64,000 nt of DNA from Stomorhina lunata. Taxonomy: Eukaryota; Arthropoda; Insecta; Diptera; Rhiniidae. The notes under the pieces are model-generated. The model was not told where the DNA came from, ran no database searches, and was given only the letters and a program-made list of their open reading frames with translations. The first letter of the stretch is position 1; each line of letters starts with the position of its first letter. Shown in pieces: positions 35,513-45,847 of this stretch. A program made the position numbers and the translations under genes. The stretch spans positions 115,442,694 to 115,506,693 of the forward strand of contig OW121741.1 in NCBI GenBank assembly GCA_933228675.1. Direction: 5' to 3'.

Positions 35513-37031
35513 TATACCCTGGAAACAGTATTATAAGTTTGTGCTGATGTATGTAATGCATGGAAATATTTGTCTTAGACCCACCTTTTTTTCTGAGTCG
35601 ATTTAGCGATGTCCGTCCGTCCGTCTGGCTGGACCCCCATGTAAGCCATGTCATCAAAGCACAGGTAGCAAATCTAAAGATAATTTGCTGAAATTTGGCG
35701 CAAGTATTTTTTTTATAGTGGTACCATGGCCATTGAAATTCGTCAAAATTGGTTCATTATTTATGCACTCAGAGTATTATGTAAGTAAAATTAACTTAAA
35801 ATGTAATTTGAAATGAATGAATATTCATTTAAAAACCGGTCAACTGATTTTTCATTCAAATTCAATAAATATTTCATTTAAATTTAACTGACAAATATTT
35901 AAACTACATTTTCAGTTTTAAAAACGGAATATTCAGTTGTTTTCAAAAAAATTACTGACAAAAATTTAAACTACATTTTTAGTATTTAAAACGGAAATTT
36001 TCATTTATTTTTAAAAAATTGAATGGTAAAAAACTACGTAAAATTTCCATAAAACGGACAATTTTCATTTGTTTTTGTAATTAACGTAATATAAAAGACA
36101 AAACCATAAAAAGGTTATATCCTTTAAGGCATCAAAAAACCAAACCAAACAGACAAAACAAAGTTTGTTGTTTGCTTAGGCCATACCCCGTGATAGGCGG
36201 CCAGTATTATAAAAAGTTTCTTCAGTAAGCAAACCTAAGATACTTAAGGAAAAACAATAATTAAACAAATACGAATTATATTTGATACAATAATTGAAAA
36301 AAATATATAAAAACTAAACAACTGATATTTTCAAATGTTACGGATTTTCAGTATTTTTTTGTAGGTTGTTTTTTAAACAAATGTATAAATATGTTAAAAA
36401 TCAATTTTCATGTAAATTTAAATGAATATTCATTTGAAAACAACATAACCGAAAATTTCATAAACAACATACAATCAGTTACTGTAATAATTTCCTGAGT
36501 GTGGTACCTCCTGTTGGTCCCACTTCCCGGAATTGATATGTTGGCCACGAATATCAATATTTTTTCAAGAAATTTAAAATAAATGTTGCTTATGTAAACT
36601 CATTTGACCTTCTGTCAAAACGCACCAAATAAGGCAAAAATCACTAAAACGCTAGTAAATCTAAAGATAATGAGCATTTTGAGTTTGTTTTTACATACAT
36701 AATTTTTGTAATCAACTTGCTTAATTTCGAAATAATCGGTCCACATTTTACCCTAGCTCTCATTTGTATGTATGTTTTGAGAAAATGTTTGTATGATGGC
36801 AAAATTTAGCAAATGTTTGTTTTTATTCAGAAAAAAAAACACCTTAGTGGTTAAAGGTAGCGTATGATATCAAATTTTGTTAATATCGGTCCATATTTGA
36901 CCCTATTTCCCCTACAAACTCTTCTATCAAAACGCATTAAATAAGACAAAAACTTTAATCAATTTGCTAAATTTCGGTATAATTGATCCACATTTGACTC
37001 TACCATAACTATATCTGTTTCTTACTTGTTT
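35513..37031 (+). mobile_element. Type-1 DINE-like element split by a TIR transposon (third in tandem)
   Basis: Starts TATACCCTGGAAACAGTATT, 10 bp after the previous copy, carries GTCCGTCCGTCTGGCTGGAC, is interrupted at 35766-36501, then resumes at GTACCTCCTGTTGGTCCCAC. The 3' part holds a second, overlapping partial body and ends CTTACTTGTTTTTA near 37031. The usual CACCA repeat near the 5' end has been deleted. Confidence 0.78.
35766..36501. mobile_element. Non-autonomous CACTCAG-ended TIR transposon with 2-bp TG duplication
   Basis: It begins CACTCAGAGTATTATGTAAG and in complement ends CACTCAGGAAATTATTACAG. It splits the DINE-like copy between TTATTTATG and GTACC, leaving TG at 35764-35765 and 36502-36503. 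Near each end lies the palindrome AAATGAATATTCATTT, i.e. subterminal repeats. A CACT start with a 2-bp duplication suggests the CMC (CACTA/Mirage/Chapaev) group, but only as an inference. No open transposase frame. Confidence 0.78.
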
Positions 37032-37340
37032 TTAATACAAATGTTTCGAAACATAACACAAATAATATTGAACAATCGAAATTCGATTATTTGCATCAAT
37101 CTTCCGCAGCTTCACTGTGGGTTCCATTGAGAGGAGTACGCGCTGTGTTGTCTGACGGTATGTGACAGCTAGTTATTTTGTTATTGACTAAAGTTTTAAA
37201 GATTCTGCAGCTCTTCCTATGGTGTGTTTCATGTTTTACTTCTGTTTACCTCGAAATTTGTATCGATCTCCATACTTTTCGATTGAATTGAAACCAAATA
37301 CAGCATTACCTAGGTGTCAGTGTTATTCGAAATTTATTTG
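37032..37340. other. Unassigned sequence, less AT-rich
   Basis: No element ends or domain recognised. It lies between a DINE-like copy and a type-2 fragment and may be decayed transposon coding sequence. Confidence 0.35.
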
Positions 37341-37344
37341 GATG

Positions 37345-37558
37345 GTTGGCAGGGCTTCATATTTGACTAATAAATGACAAATTATAACTAAAATGATGAT
37401 AAAATTTAGTATAGAGAAGTTCTAAGTAAGCAGCATGTAAAATTTCGTCGAAAACAGTTCACATTTAACCATAGCTCAGATACAAAACACTAGCAGCCTA
37501 ATTTCCATATAAAATATACTTAAACGCCAATAAACGATAAACTCCAACAATTAAATAA
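37345..37558 (+). mobile_element. Type-2 Helentron-like fragment
   Basis: TTTGACTAATAAATGACAAA through CAGTTCACATTTAACCATAG to CGCCAATAAACGATAAACTC matches the body of the 15.4-kb copy. It breaks off where the SINE starts. Confidence 0.7.
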
Positions 37559-37761
37559 ACCGAAAGGAATCTGATTCCGAAGGGCAAATGCATTAGTTAC
37601 AGAAGTCTTACATAGCCTAGTACTCAATAACCAGTGGCTAGCTGAGGTGAACCGCACCTTTTTTTTAATTATTTTTTGCAAGTGAGTCTAGCCAAGGATT
37701 GAACTTGGGACTTCTGGTATACTAGGCGGATGACTAACCTGCTATACCACAGTGGTTCACT
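37559..37761 (-). mobile_element. tRNA-derived SINE, 3'-truncated copy
   Basis: Minus-strand copy of the SINE at 52720-53060. It starts (complement of 37761) AGTGAACCACTGTGGTATAG, with an A-box-like GTGGTATAGCAGGTTAGTC and a B-box-like AAGTTCAATCC, then a body with GCGGTTCACCTCAGCTAGCC and ACTGGTTATTGAGTACTAGG. The copy stops at about CCTTTCGG, before the tail. RNA polymerase III would be the expected promoter user. Confidence 0.82.
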
Positions 37762-37769
37762 CGTTTGTA

Positions 37770-38563
37770 ATAAAAGTTACCTTATTAATACGCGATTCAA
37801 CATCCTCGTCGGCGCCACTTTTTATAGAAACCAAACTACCAATATAATTAAAGGTACCTACACATCCAATAATCTCGTTATCGACGTTGGTGTGTGTTAA
37901 CGGCCTTGTGCCATAGATAGCTCCTATTGCGACTGTCGAAGGCCTTCATAAAGTCGATAAATTCTAGGTAAATGAAGGTGTAGAATTCATTACATCGCTC
38001 CAGTACTTTTCTTACTGTGTAACACAAGATAGATTTTCTGGAAATTCAAACTGATTTTCGCAAAGTCTTTCGGAAACTGCGTCAGACATTCTTTTCAAAA
38101 TGACTCGACTTAGTACTTTGCTCGGTGTTAGAAATAGTGTTATACCCCTGTAGTTATTGTAATACTTGGAGTCAACCTTTTTTGGTATTTTAACTAGTAT
38201 TATTTCATTGCTGGAGGTAGGTAGAGCTTCTTCTTCCTACATTTTACGCACAAATGGCTGCCAAAGTCTCGCCATTCCTTCAAAATCACATAAAAGCATC
38301 TCCGCTGAGATAATGTCAATGACCGGGCCCTTGTTGCGCTTAAGGCTTTTAATGGCATTCTTCACTTCTTGTGGTAGGCTGTCTGAAAGTCTATTGAATA
38401 AACTGTCATGGTTGCTTTTATTTTGCACTTCCGTCAGTGCTTCTAGTCCAATAGGATTGTTTAATGTTGACTGGAAGTGTTCTGTCCAGTGTGTTGATTG
38501 TTCATCCGGGGTTGAGGGAACTGTACCGCTACTACTCAGAAAAGGACTGTTGGTTTGCCACAC
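37770..38563 (-). pseudogene. Decayed non-LTR reverse transcriptase (RTE-like?) fragment
   Basis: Minus-strand remnant of a LINE polymerase. It opens with a pre-RT linker containing STHWTEHFQSTLNNP, then SLKRNKGPVIDIISAEML (RT motif 1; the canonical PG-DG is altered). Across a stop and a frame change it continues as VKIPKK, NNYRGITL, SKVLSRVILKRM, ENQFEF and FMKAFDSR (the catalytic-Asp motif region). The next recognisable part is DNEIIGCVGTFNYIGSLVS, the post-palm segment, so the part with the FADD/YADD motif is deleted. Stops and frameshifts show it is dead. The NYRGITLL...SKVLSRVIL style differs from the jockey copy at 11.7 kb; the RTE label is tentative. Confidence 0.8.
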
Positions 38564-39913
38564 AACGTCCTTGAGGAAAAATGGTAAGACCTACAATTGT
38601 AGTGTCTGATATATTCAAAAATTTTATATTAATAACACTGCACAACAGTGAAAAAAGTGCAAGGTCGTGACTATATGGGTCCTATTCCACTATCAAAATG
38701 TAGTAAAACCCTATACTCAGTTTGGCCAAGTTAGCGACCGTTTTATGTTTATGGGCCTCTAAAGTTTCCCTATATTGTCATGATGCCTAAAAAAGGTGTC
38801 ATCAGTTTTTACTAAATAGCCATTCAACACTTAAAAAAATCGCTATGTTCGGCAAAAATGTAGCGAAGAGTATGGCAAATATTTTTTGCTAAAATTTTAA
38901 TATAAAAATGTATTTTATCTTAGACCTTTTTTAAAAAGCTAGAAAACTTTTTTTTTTTGTTTTAATTTTTTGATCATAACTTTTTAAACATCCTGATTTT
39001 TTCTACACAATATTTGGGAAAATTGTAGCGGCAGTAAGGCTTAATAACTTTTGTGAACACACCAATATAATTTGAACGTATCTAGATACCAAAAAAGGGT
39101 CATATAAACTCCCTTATGCCAACAAAATTAAATTTTTTGCTCAAATTTAAGCACGTAAAAAATTTTGAAAATTGCTGTTTGATAGAATCGTTTGACGGTT
39201 AAACTGTTCCAAGTGGTATAAGAAATGAATCTTCAATAAAATATTAACTCCAGTTTCTTTAAATGCAACTAACATATTGAAATTTAAATGAAATCCTATA
39301 AGAAAGTGTCAGATTCTGTGTACTACTGACTACTTTTGAGTCTAGATTCCTTGTTTTTTTGTCGAAATTTCATCACATATATCTCTTTTGAAAGTTTTTG
39401 ACAGTAACTTTTATTGCATTTCTAAAAATGTTGCAACAAAATGCCGCAAGTGGCGGTATAACCATGTTTCTTACAATTGTATCAAATAAATTTTATTTAG
39501 ATCTTTATCGATGTTGGTATATTCAGAAAAAAATTAGACCTAATACTCCTGAACAAAGTTGCGGAACATTGTTAAGCCATATATTTTAGTTTTTGTTATT
39601 AAAAATTCGATTTCCGTATATAACCTAAAAATAGCGGCATCTTTTTACAGAAATCAGAAACAAAGAAATCGTAGAACAAAGATTATTTTTATAACATCAG
39701 AGATTTATTTTTAACAACAAAAAAGTTCTTTTTCGCAAAAAGACGTTTTTGAGATATTTCTTATTACACAGTACGACAGTGGTTGGTACACATGAGACAT
39801 GTTAACAGAATATGAAAATAGGCTTAAAATAAAGAAATGAGTGTCTCGGCGTTTTGCTGTACCACGTCAGAATTTCAAGAAAATCGATTTTAAAGATTCG
39901 AAGGACCGTGGGG

Positions 39914-40316
39914 GTTCACTTGTAATGTAATACTATTATAAAAATTCTATAAAAATAGAATGGGTGAACCGATTGCTTGAAACAAATCCTCTAGATGGCG
40001 CTTTAATTTTCATATAAAATTAAAAAATATCCAAAGAATGTAATGTAAATGTAACGTGGAAATACAAAAATTAATATGATATCTTAACTATTATTTTGTG
40101 TTGAAAATGTTGGTTGTCGAATTTCGTACATTTTTTTTATATTTTTTAATTTTAAATGAAAATTAAAGCGTCCTTTAGCGGAAACAAATTTGTTTTTTTT
40201 TTAATAAAGCAAATCCGAATTTAACTCCGTTTTCAAAACTGGCTCAAGCACTTAAATCGGTTTACCCATTCTATTTTTATAGAACTTTTTATAATAGTAT
40301 TACGTTACAAGTGAAC
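39914..40316. mobile_element. Small TIR element (GTTCACTTGTAA ends) within the long-TIR element
   Basis: GTTCACTTGTAATGTAATAC, then TATTATAAAAATTCTATAAA and AATAGAATGGGTGAACCGAT at the left is mirrored by the complement at 40256-40316. A second mirrored block, GCGCTTTAATTTTCATATAA, lies further in. Arms of about 60-130 bp with an AT-rich centre and no coding capacity. Confidence 0.75.
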
Positions 40317-40354
40317 AAATATAGTGTGGGAATAATCAGAATTTCCAAGAAGTT

Positions 40355-41530
40355 CCCAGCAAAACTTTGGTAACGGCAAGTACTCTGGTATCTGGTTACC
40401 TTGTAATGACTACAGCATACCCTCCGAATAACTAATAAGTTATTACATAAGTACTTATTTGTAATTAAAATGGTAAGTTGAACTGAATGGCCCGGGTTCA
40501 AATCCCACCAAGAGCAACAATTTTTTTTATTTTTTTTTATTAAAAATGTATTTTTAAATGATTTTTGAATTTTAAAAACATAAATATTACCTTCTGTAAA
40601 AAAAATTTTGGAAAACTAACTCACGGTAATGAAAAAATACTATCATGAGTCAATTTTGATTATGTAGGCTACATACCTATTGGATACCAAGCAACGGTTC
40701 TGCTTGGTCTTAACTTGGTAAGCATAGACTTATCTTGGTTATCCTTTATTTCAACTGTGGACACTGACCTCCTAGTGACATCACCACAAGAGCTACGTTA
40801 CGTAGTGAGCTAACATGTACCGCGAGTTGTAAAATAAGAACGATAAAAAATGGGATGGAAAGACCAAGTAGAGGAAAAATTTTCACAACTTGGCCTATAA
40901 AATTGAAGAATATTCGCACAAGATCGAAGAAAATAGGTTGTATCTATAGGCCATTTAAGTAAGTAAGAGCCAATATTATATAAAAACTTATACAAAAGGG
41001 AAGATTTAAATTGTTTAAGTTTTAAAATAATTAAAAAACACTTCTTTTTTGTTTATTAAATGCATTAAACATTTACAAAAAATCGTATAGAAATATGTTT
41101 CCAAAAATTACAACAAAGCAAAAAAGCAGAGAAAAACAAAGTTATTGTCACATGATTTTGGATCTAAAAATAAAAATTGTTTATATTAATTATAAGCTGC
41201 TAAGTTTTCAACATATGAAGTAGCTCGGTGGAAGAGTCTCCGCCTAGCAGTCGGAAGGTCTGGGTTCGAGCCCCCATGGGGTCATAAGAAAAAATTTGTA
41301 TTTCGTTTAAAAATATGTTTTTTAAATAAAACAACAACAAAAAAGTTGTTGTTGTTGTTGTTGTCTTCCAATTACTTACCCAAGTCATTACATTTCTGCA
41401 ATTGGTAAGTACTTGCCTCCAATGACATCCCCATGTTAATGTAATGACTTAAACAGTGAATGAGTAAGTAGTTCGTGTTCAATAGTTTAACTGTTTAACT
41501 CATTATTTGGTAATGAAAAGTTTTGCTGGG
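40355..41530 (+). mobile_element. CCCAGCAAAACTTT-ended element with tRNA-like segments, copy 1
   Basis: Ends CCCAGCAAAACTTTGGTAA and (complement) CCCAGCAAAACTTTTCATTA. It interrupts the right arm of the long-TIR element between AAGTT and TTATGATC, so the duplication is TT. Inside are two tRNA-like stretches: GGGTTCAAATCCCACC near 40494 and TAGCTCGGTGGAAGAG to GGGTTCGAGCCCC at 41221-41275. An (AAC)n/(GTT)n inverted microsatellite lies at about 41332-41362. No protein frame. Confidence 0.8.
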
Positions 41531-41667
41531 TTATGATCAGAAAATTAAAAACAAAAAATTTTTTTTTTTAACTTAAAAAAAAAATCGTTAAGATGTAATA
41601 CATTTTTATCGTAAAATTTAAGCCAGAAATATTTGCCATACTCTTGACTACATTTTTGCCGAACATA

Positions 41668-42944
41668 CCCAGCAAAACTTTGGTAATGGCAAGTACTCTG
41701 ATAACTGGTTACCTTGTAATGACTATAACATACCCTCCGAATAAATAATAAGTTATTACAGTACTTTTTTGTAATTAAGATGGTAATTTAAACTGAATGG
41801 CCCCGGTTCAAATCCCACCAAGGGCAACAATTTTTTTTAGTTTTTTTTTTATTAAAAGAGTCTTTTTAAATGATTTTTGAATTTTAAGAACTTAAATATT
41901 ATCTTCTGTAAAAAAAATTTTGAAAACTAACTCACGGTAATGAAAAAATACCATCATGAGTCAATTTTGATTATGTAAGGGATGTTGGATACCAAACACG
42001 ATTCTAATTGGTCTTAACTTGGCAAGCCCAACTTATCTGGGTCATCCTTCATCACAACTGTGGTATCACCCGAGGAGCTAGTTTAACACCCATTAATATA
42101 GTAGGCTAACATGTACCGAAAGTTGTCCCATAAGATCGATAAAAATGGGTTAGGATTACAGGCTAGTAACCCTCTCTTGAAAAAAAAAATGCTATGAAGA
42201 GGATAAAATTAGAATTAAAATGTCCCACCACCTAATGTTAGAGGAGGATGTCCGAAACTTCGATAGAAAGACCAAGTAGTGGAACATTTTTCAAAGCTTG
42301 GCCAATAAAATTGTAGAATATTCGCACAAGATCGAAATCCATGGAATTCTAATATATGCTCGGACTTTGACCTTAACAGGTTGTAACTATAGGCCATTTA
42401 AGTAAGTAAGAGTCAATCTTATGTAAAAACTTATACAAAAAAGAAGATTTAAATTGTTTAAGTTTTAAAATAATTAAAAAAAAAACGTCTTTATTGTTTA
42501 TTAAATGCATTAAACATTTACAAAAAAACAAAGCAAAAAAAAAAAGCAGGGAAAAACAAAGTTATTGTTACATGATTCTGGATCTAAAAATAAAAATTGT
42601 TTATATTAAGTATAAGCTGCTTAGTTTTCAACATATGAGGTAGCTCAGTGGAAGAGTCTCTACCTAGCAGTCGAAGGGTCTGGGTTCGAGCCCCCATGAT
42701 GGGGTCATAAAAAAAAATTTTGTATTTCGTTTCAAAATATTTTTTTTTTAAATACAACAACAAAAAAGTTTTTGTTGTTTTCCAATTGCTTACCCAAGTC
42801 ATTACTTTTCTGCAATTGGTAAGTACTTGCCTCCAATGACATCCCCATGTTAATGTAATGACTTAAACAGTGAATGTGTAAGTAGTTCGTGTTCAATAGT
42901 TTAGCTGTTTAACTCATTACTTGGTAATGAAAAGTTTTGCTGGG
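41668..42944 (+). mobile_element. CCCAGCAAAACTTT-ended element with tRNA-like segments, copy 2
   Basis: Second copy in the same orientation and of the same structure, including both tRNA-like segments (GGTTCAAATCCCACC near 41805; TAGCTCAGTGGAAGAG to GGGTTCGAGCCCC at 42641-42694). It sits in the same right arm, between GAACATA and TAGTCAAGCG, giving a TA duplication. It also carries about 100 bp absent from copy 1 (around 42130-42260). Confidence 0.8.
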
Positions 42945-43308
42945 TAGTCAAGCGATATTTTTAAGAAGTTATTAGCTATTTCCTAAAAGCTGATAACACC
43001 TTTTTTAGTCATCATGCTAATATTGGGAAGCTAACTTTGACATAGTAAGTATAGGGTTTTACTACAATTTGATAGTAGAATAGGACCCATATAGTCGGGA
43101 CCTTGCACTTTTCAAGAGATGTTCATTTGTTGTGTAGTGTAATTTATAAAATAAATTATAATAAAATAAAATTTACGAGCGTTTCATTATGTTATGGAAA
43201 ATTTTAAATAAACTAAAATACATATTTGTATATGTTCTTATACTTTAGCAAAGACTTAAACCATTTTTAAGTTTTGTATATTTAAATTAAAAAAAAAACA
43301 TTTTATAT

Positions 43309-43694
43309 TGTTTTAACGGGTTAGAGGGTGATAGCACTAGGGCTTTGATTAAATCAATAAAACACAAAAGGTTTCTATAAACTTTATAAAAATATTATTT
43401 ATTAACAGTTTTAATTGTGTTTTAGAGTTTATGTTTTAGGGATAAGTATTATATTTTAATTTTAAGTTTAGGGTAAGTTTTATAATATATATTATTTATT
43501 TATCAATTACACCGACGATGTTTCGGATTTTTTAATTCGGGTTGAGTTTTCGGGTTGTTGATGATCTTAACTTTTATTGACACTTTCTTTAATACATTTT
43601 TCTTTTGTGAAGTTGGCTGTAGTCTGTTTTATTAGAGATGGACTTTGGCATGTCAGTGACAGAATTAGGGTTCACAGTGTTCACCGCGTGAACA
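43309..43694 (-). repeat. BEL/Pao 3' LTR
   Basis: 386 bp beginning TGTTTTAACGGGTTAGAGG on the plus strand and ending GTGTTCACCGCGTGAACA. The latter is a nearly perfect inverted repeat (GTTCAC / GTGAAC) at the LTR edge. It is identical to the other LTR except T versus C in TTTAA(T/C)TCGGG. Confidence 0.95.
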
Positions 43695-43705
43695 TTCTCC
43701 CCGCC
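43695..43705 (-). promoter_or_regulatory. Polypurine tract next to the 3' LTR
   Basis: On the minus strand GGCGGGGAGAA directly precedes the LTR start TGTTCACG, the position and composition expected for the plus-strand primer of reverse transcription. Confidence 0.75.
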
Positions 43706-44040
43706 ATGAAAGACCTGTAATTAAATAGAAGGACTTCAATATACAACCTTACCTAGTGGGTAACATGTGCGGGTATATAGAAAACTGCATAAGTACAATA
43801 CTTAGGGTGTAACGGGGTAACGGGTTAGCCAAGCTAGCTATGGTTCCAGTACCTGAATAGGACGACATACCATGGATTGCAGCAAATGCTATATACAAAA
43901 AATACAATAATTTTATATATATTGTGTGTGTGAATAATTTAAAGTGTATTAGGGTTAATTATGAGTAGAGAGTTAGTGTAGAGTGGATTAGTGGGAAAAG
44001 AGATATAGTATCATATTACGATACGACTAGTAGTGTTGAA

Positions 44041-45846
44041 CTAACTAGAGGGTAAAACGATGACATTCACTATAGGGTAAGTTAAACCTCCGTTTGATGT
44101 CTGTAACTCGACATCTCTGACTCGTCCGTCAGAACCAGGAACAGTTTTAGTCACACGACCTAGTGACCATTCGGTGGGTTGCACGTTGTCCTGGATTATG
44201 ACAACAATATCTTCTACTTTAATACCTTCGGGTTCTGGGTACTTCCACTTATGTTTCCTGTGTAACTCTTTACGGTAATCATTTTTGCACCTAGGGTTGT
44301 GGTGTTGATTGCCATTGCGTAAGTTTTTCTTCTGAGTTACTGCGCTGAAGTATGAAACTGATTGGGTACTATGAGACTTTTCAACCGGTCCAGTCAAGAT
44401 CCACCCAAATTGCGTATCTTGAGCAATGAGCGTGTTAAGTATATTCTTAACACCTGATTTTAAAATTTGAGGGTAGAAATCACTTCCTATAAGGAAGTCG
44501 ATAGGCCTGCTTTCGTAAAAGCAAGGATCTGCTAACTCTACATCTTTACAAAACTTAATAATGCTTGAATTTATGCTTTGGGTGTGTAAAGTTCGAGTTA
44601 GAGATTTAACCACTATCGCTCGGATTTCCAAAGAGTAATTTTTAAGGGTATTAGACCGGAGAAGTGCTTTGCATAGTTGGTTTGAACGAGCCGTTAGAAC
44701 TCCATTCAAACCTGATATTTCAGCGTTAATGGGTAGAGTGGGTAAATTCAGTTTTCTTCTGAACTGATCTGAAATAAAAGTGAAATCTGAGGCCGGGTCT
44801 ATTAACGCTCGGGCAGGGTATAAAGAACCATTAACTTCGACATTAAATACAGCTGTTCCCAACAATGACTGCCTGCCATCTAAACTAGAGTCCTTAGGGT
44901 GAGTTGTGGTAGAGAATGATTGAGCTGCATTTTGTGATGTTGTAGGGTAATCATCCATCGAGTTAGGGTGTGTAATTGTCGAAGAGGGTTTGTGAAGCAG
45001 TGTATGATGTCTACCTTCACAATATCTGCATGAGTAAGAACTCGTGCAATCTTTTACGCCGTGAGAAATAGCCAGACAATTGTAGCAACAGCCATTATTT
45101 TGCACAAAATGTATTCTTTCCTTTACTCCGTAGGACATAAAGGATGGACAATCTTTTAGGGTATGAGTTGCATCACATAATCTGCATATTGATCCATTTG
45201 GCTTATCTTGAGTTTGTGTAGGGTATGATTGATATTGTCCGGGTGCTGGCGTTCTCTTGGCTAGGGTATAATTTTGGTTCTGTTCAGATGTCACATTTTT
45301 ACTATACGGGTAAGGACTCTTAATATCATTTACTGATTCAAGACCTTTGTACTTATGGGTTAAAAATTCATCCATTTGAGTCCATGAGGGTGTTATGGAA
45401 CTGTTTGTTAGGGTTCTCTCAAAATCTTCAAGTGTTGTTGCGGGTAACTTGGATGAACAGAGATATACAATAATTGGATCCCAATTATCGGTATCTATCT
45501 CTAGGGTATTTAAATGTGTAATGCAACTATTAATAGTGCGTTGTAATTTTCGAATAGCTGTCGGGCACTGAACACGAACTTCGGGTAAATTGAATAACGA
45601 TTTCAATTGTGCATTAATTTGCATTCGTGTGTTTTCATATTGAAAACTAAGTTGAGTCCATGCCATTTCAAAGCCATCGTTTGTTAAGGGTACATTTTCA
45701 ACTATTTCGTTGGCCTCCCCCCGCGTTTTTTGTTTTAAGTAAAACAATTTTTCTACTCCTGTAAGGCTTGGGTTATTTCCATAAATGGCTTGGAACAAAT
45801 CTCTAAAAGAAGTCCAATCATTATAATCGCCATAAAAATCTTGCAT
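44041..45846 (-). CDS. BEL/Pao gag-protease fused to pol C-terminal domain (internally deleted)
   Basis: 601 open codons. Residues 3-18 (DFYGDYNDWTSFRDLF) and KLFYLKQK near 33-40 are typical of the BEL gag core. Cys/His clusters follow: C221..C224..C233, C254..C257..C267, and C273/C276 with H280, H281 and H285. The aspartic protease region has ALIDPASD at 347-354 (candidate catalytic Asp 350; DPAS where DSGS/DTGS is common) and ends FGWILTGP (480-487). About 20 residues later the frame enters the domain normally found after integrase: HKWKYPEP (532-539), WSLGRV (560-565), PGSDGRVRDVEL (570-581). RT, RNase H and integrase (normally over 1000 residues) are absent, yet the junction is in frame. 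The upstream 135-codon frame is its amino-terminal partner. This copy could supply structural protein only. Confidence 0.92.
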   Translation of the reverse strand: MQDFYGDYNDWTSFRDLFQAIYGNNPSLTGVEKLFYLKQKTRGEANEIVENVPLTNDGFEMAWTQLSFQYENTRMQINAQLKSLFNLPEVRVQCPTAIRKLQRTINSCITHLNTLEIDTDNWDPIIVYLCSSKLPATTLEDFERTLTNSSITPSWTQMDEFLTHKYKGLESVNDIKSPYPYSKNVTSEQNQNYTLAKRTPAPGQYQSYPTQTQDKPNGSICRLCDATHTLKDCPSFMSYGVKERIHFVQNNGCCYNCLAISHGVKDCTSSYSCRYCEGRHHTLLHKPSSTITHPNSMDDYPTTSQNAAQSFSTTTHPKDSSLDGRQSLLGTAVFNVEVNGSLYPARALIDPASDFTFISDQFRRKLNLPTLPINAEISGLNGVLTARSNQLCKALLRSNTLKNYSLEIRAIVVKSLTRTLHTQSINSSIIKFCKDVELADPCFYESRPIDFLIGSDFYPQILKSGVKNILNTLIAQDTQFGWILTGPVEKSHSTQSVSYFSAVTQKKNLRNGNQHHNPRCKNDYRKELHRKHKWKYPEPEGIKVEDIVVIIQDNVQPTEWSLGRVTKTVPGSDGRVRDVELQTSNGGLTYPIVNVIVLPSS

Positions 45847-45847
45847 A

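Larger units (their letters stand above)
38636..43139. mobile_element. Long-TIR (about 400 bp) palindromic transposon, nested host of other elements
   Basis: The left end reads CACTGCACAACAGTG, then AAAGTGCAAGGTC and ACTATATGGGTCCTATTC; the right end in complement starts CACTACACAACA and repeats those blocks. TAA flanks both ends (38633-38635 and 43140-43142). The left arm runs uninterrupted to about 39035. The right arm survives as 42945-43139, 41531-41667 and 40317-40354, split by two CCCAGC elements and bounded by a smaller TIR element. Without insertions it would be about 1.65 kb. No transposase frame. CACT ends and a 3-bp duplication suggest a CACTA-like origin. Confidence 0.8.

Noticed and set aside
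38166..38609. 147-codon plus-strand open frame
   Set aside because: It is the antisense shadow of the minus-strand reverse-transcriptase remnant, which carries recognisable RT motifs.
41214..41280. A functional tRNA-Ala gene
   Set aside because: The acceptor stem does not pair, the T stem needs a bulge, and the same segment recurs in a transposon copy, so it is a tRNA-like part of a mobile element.
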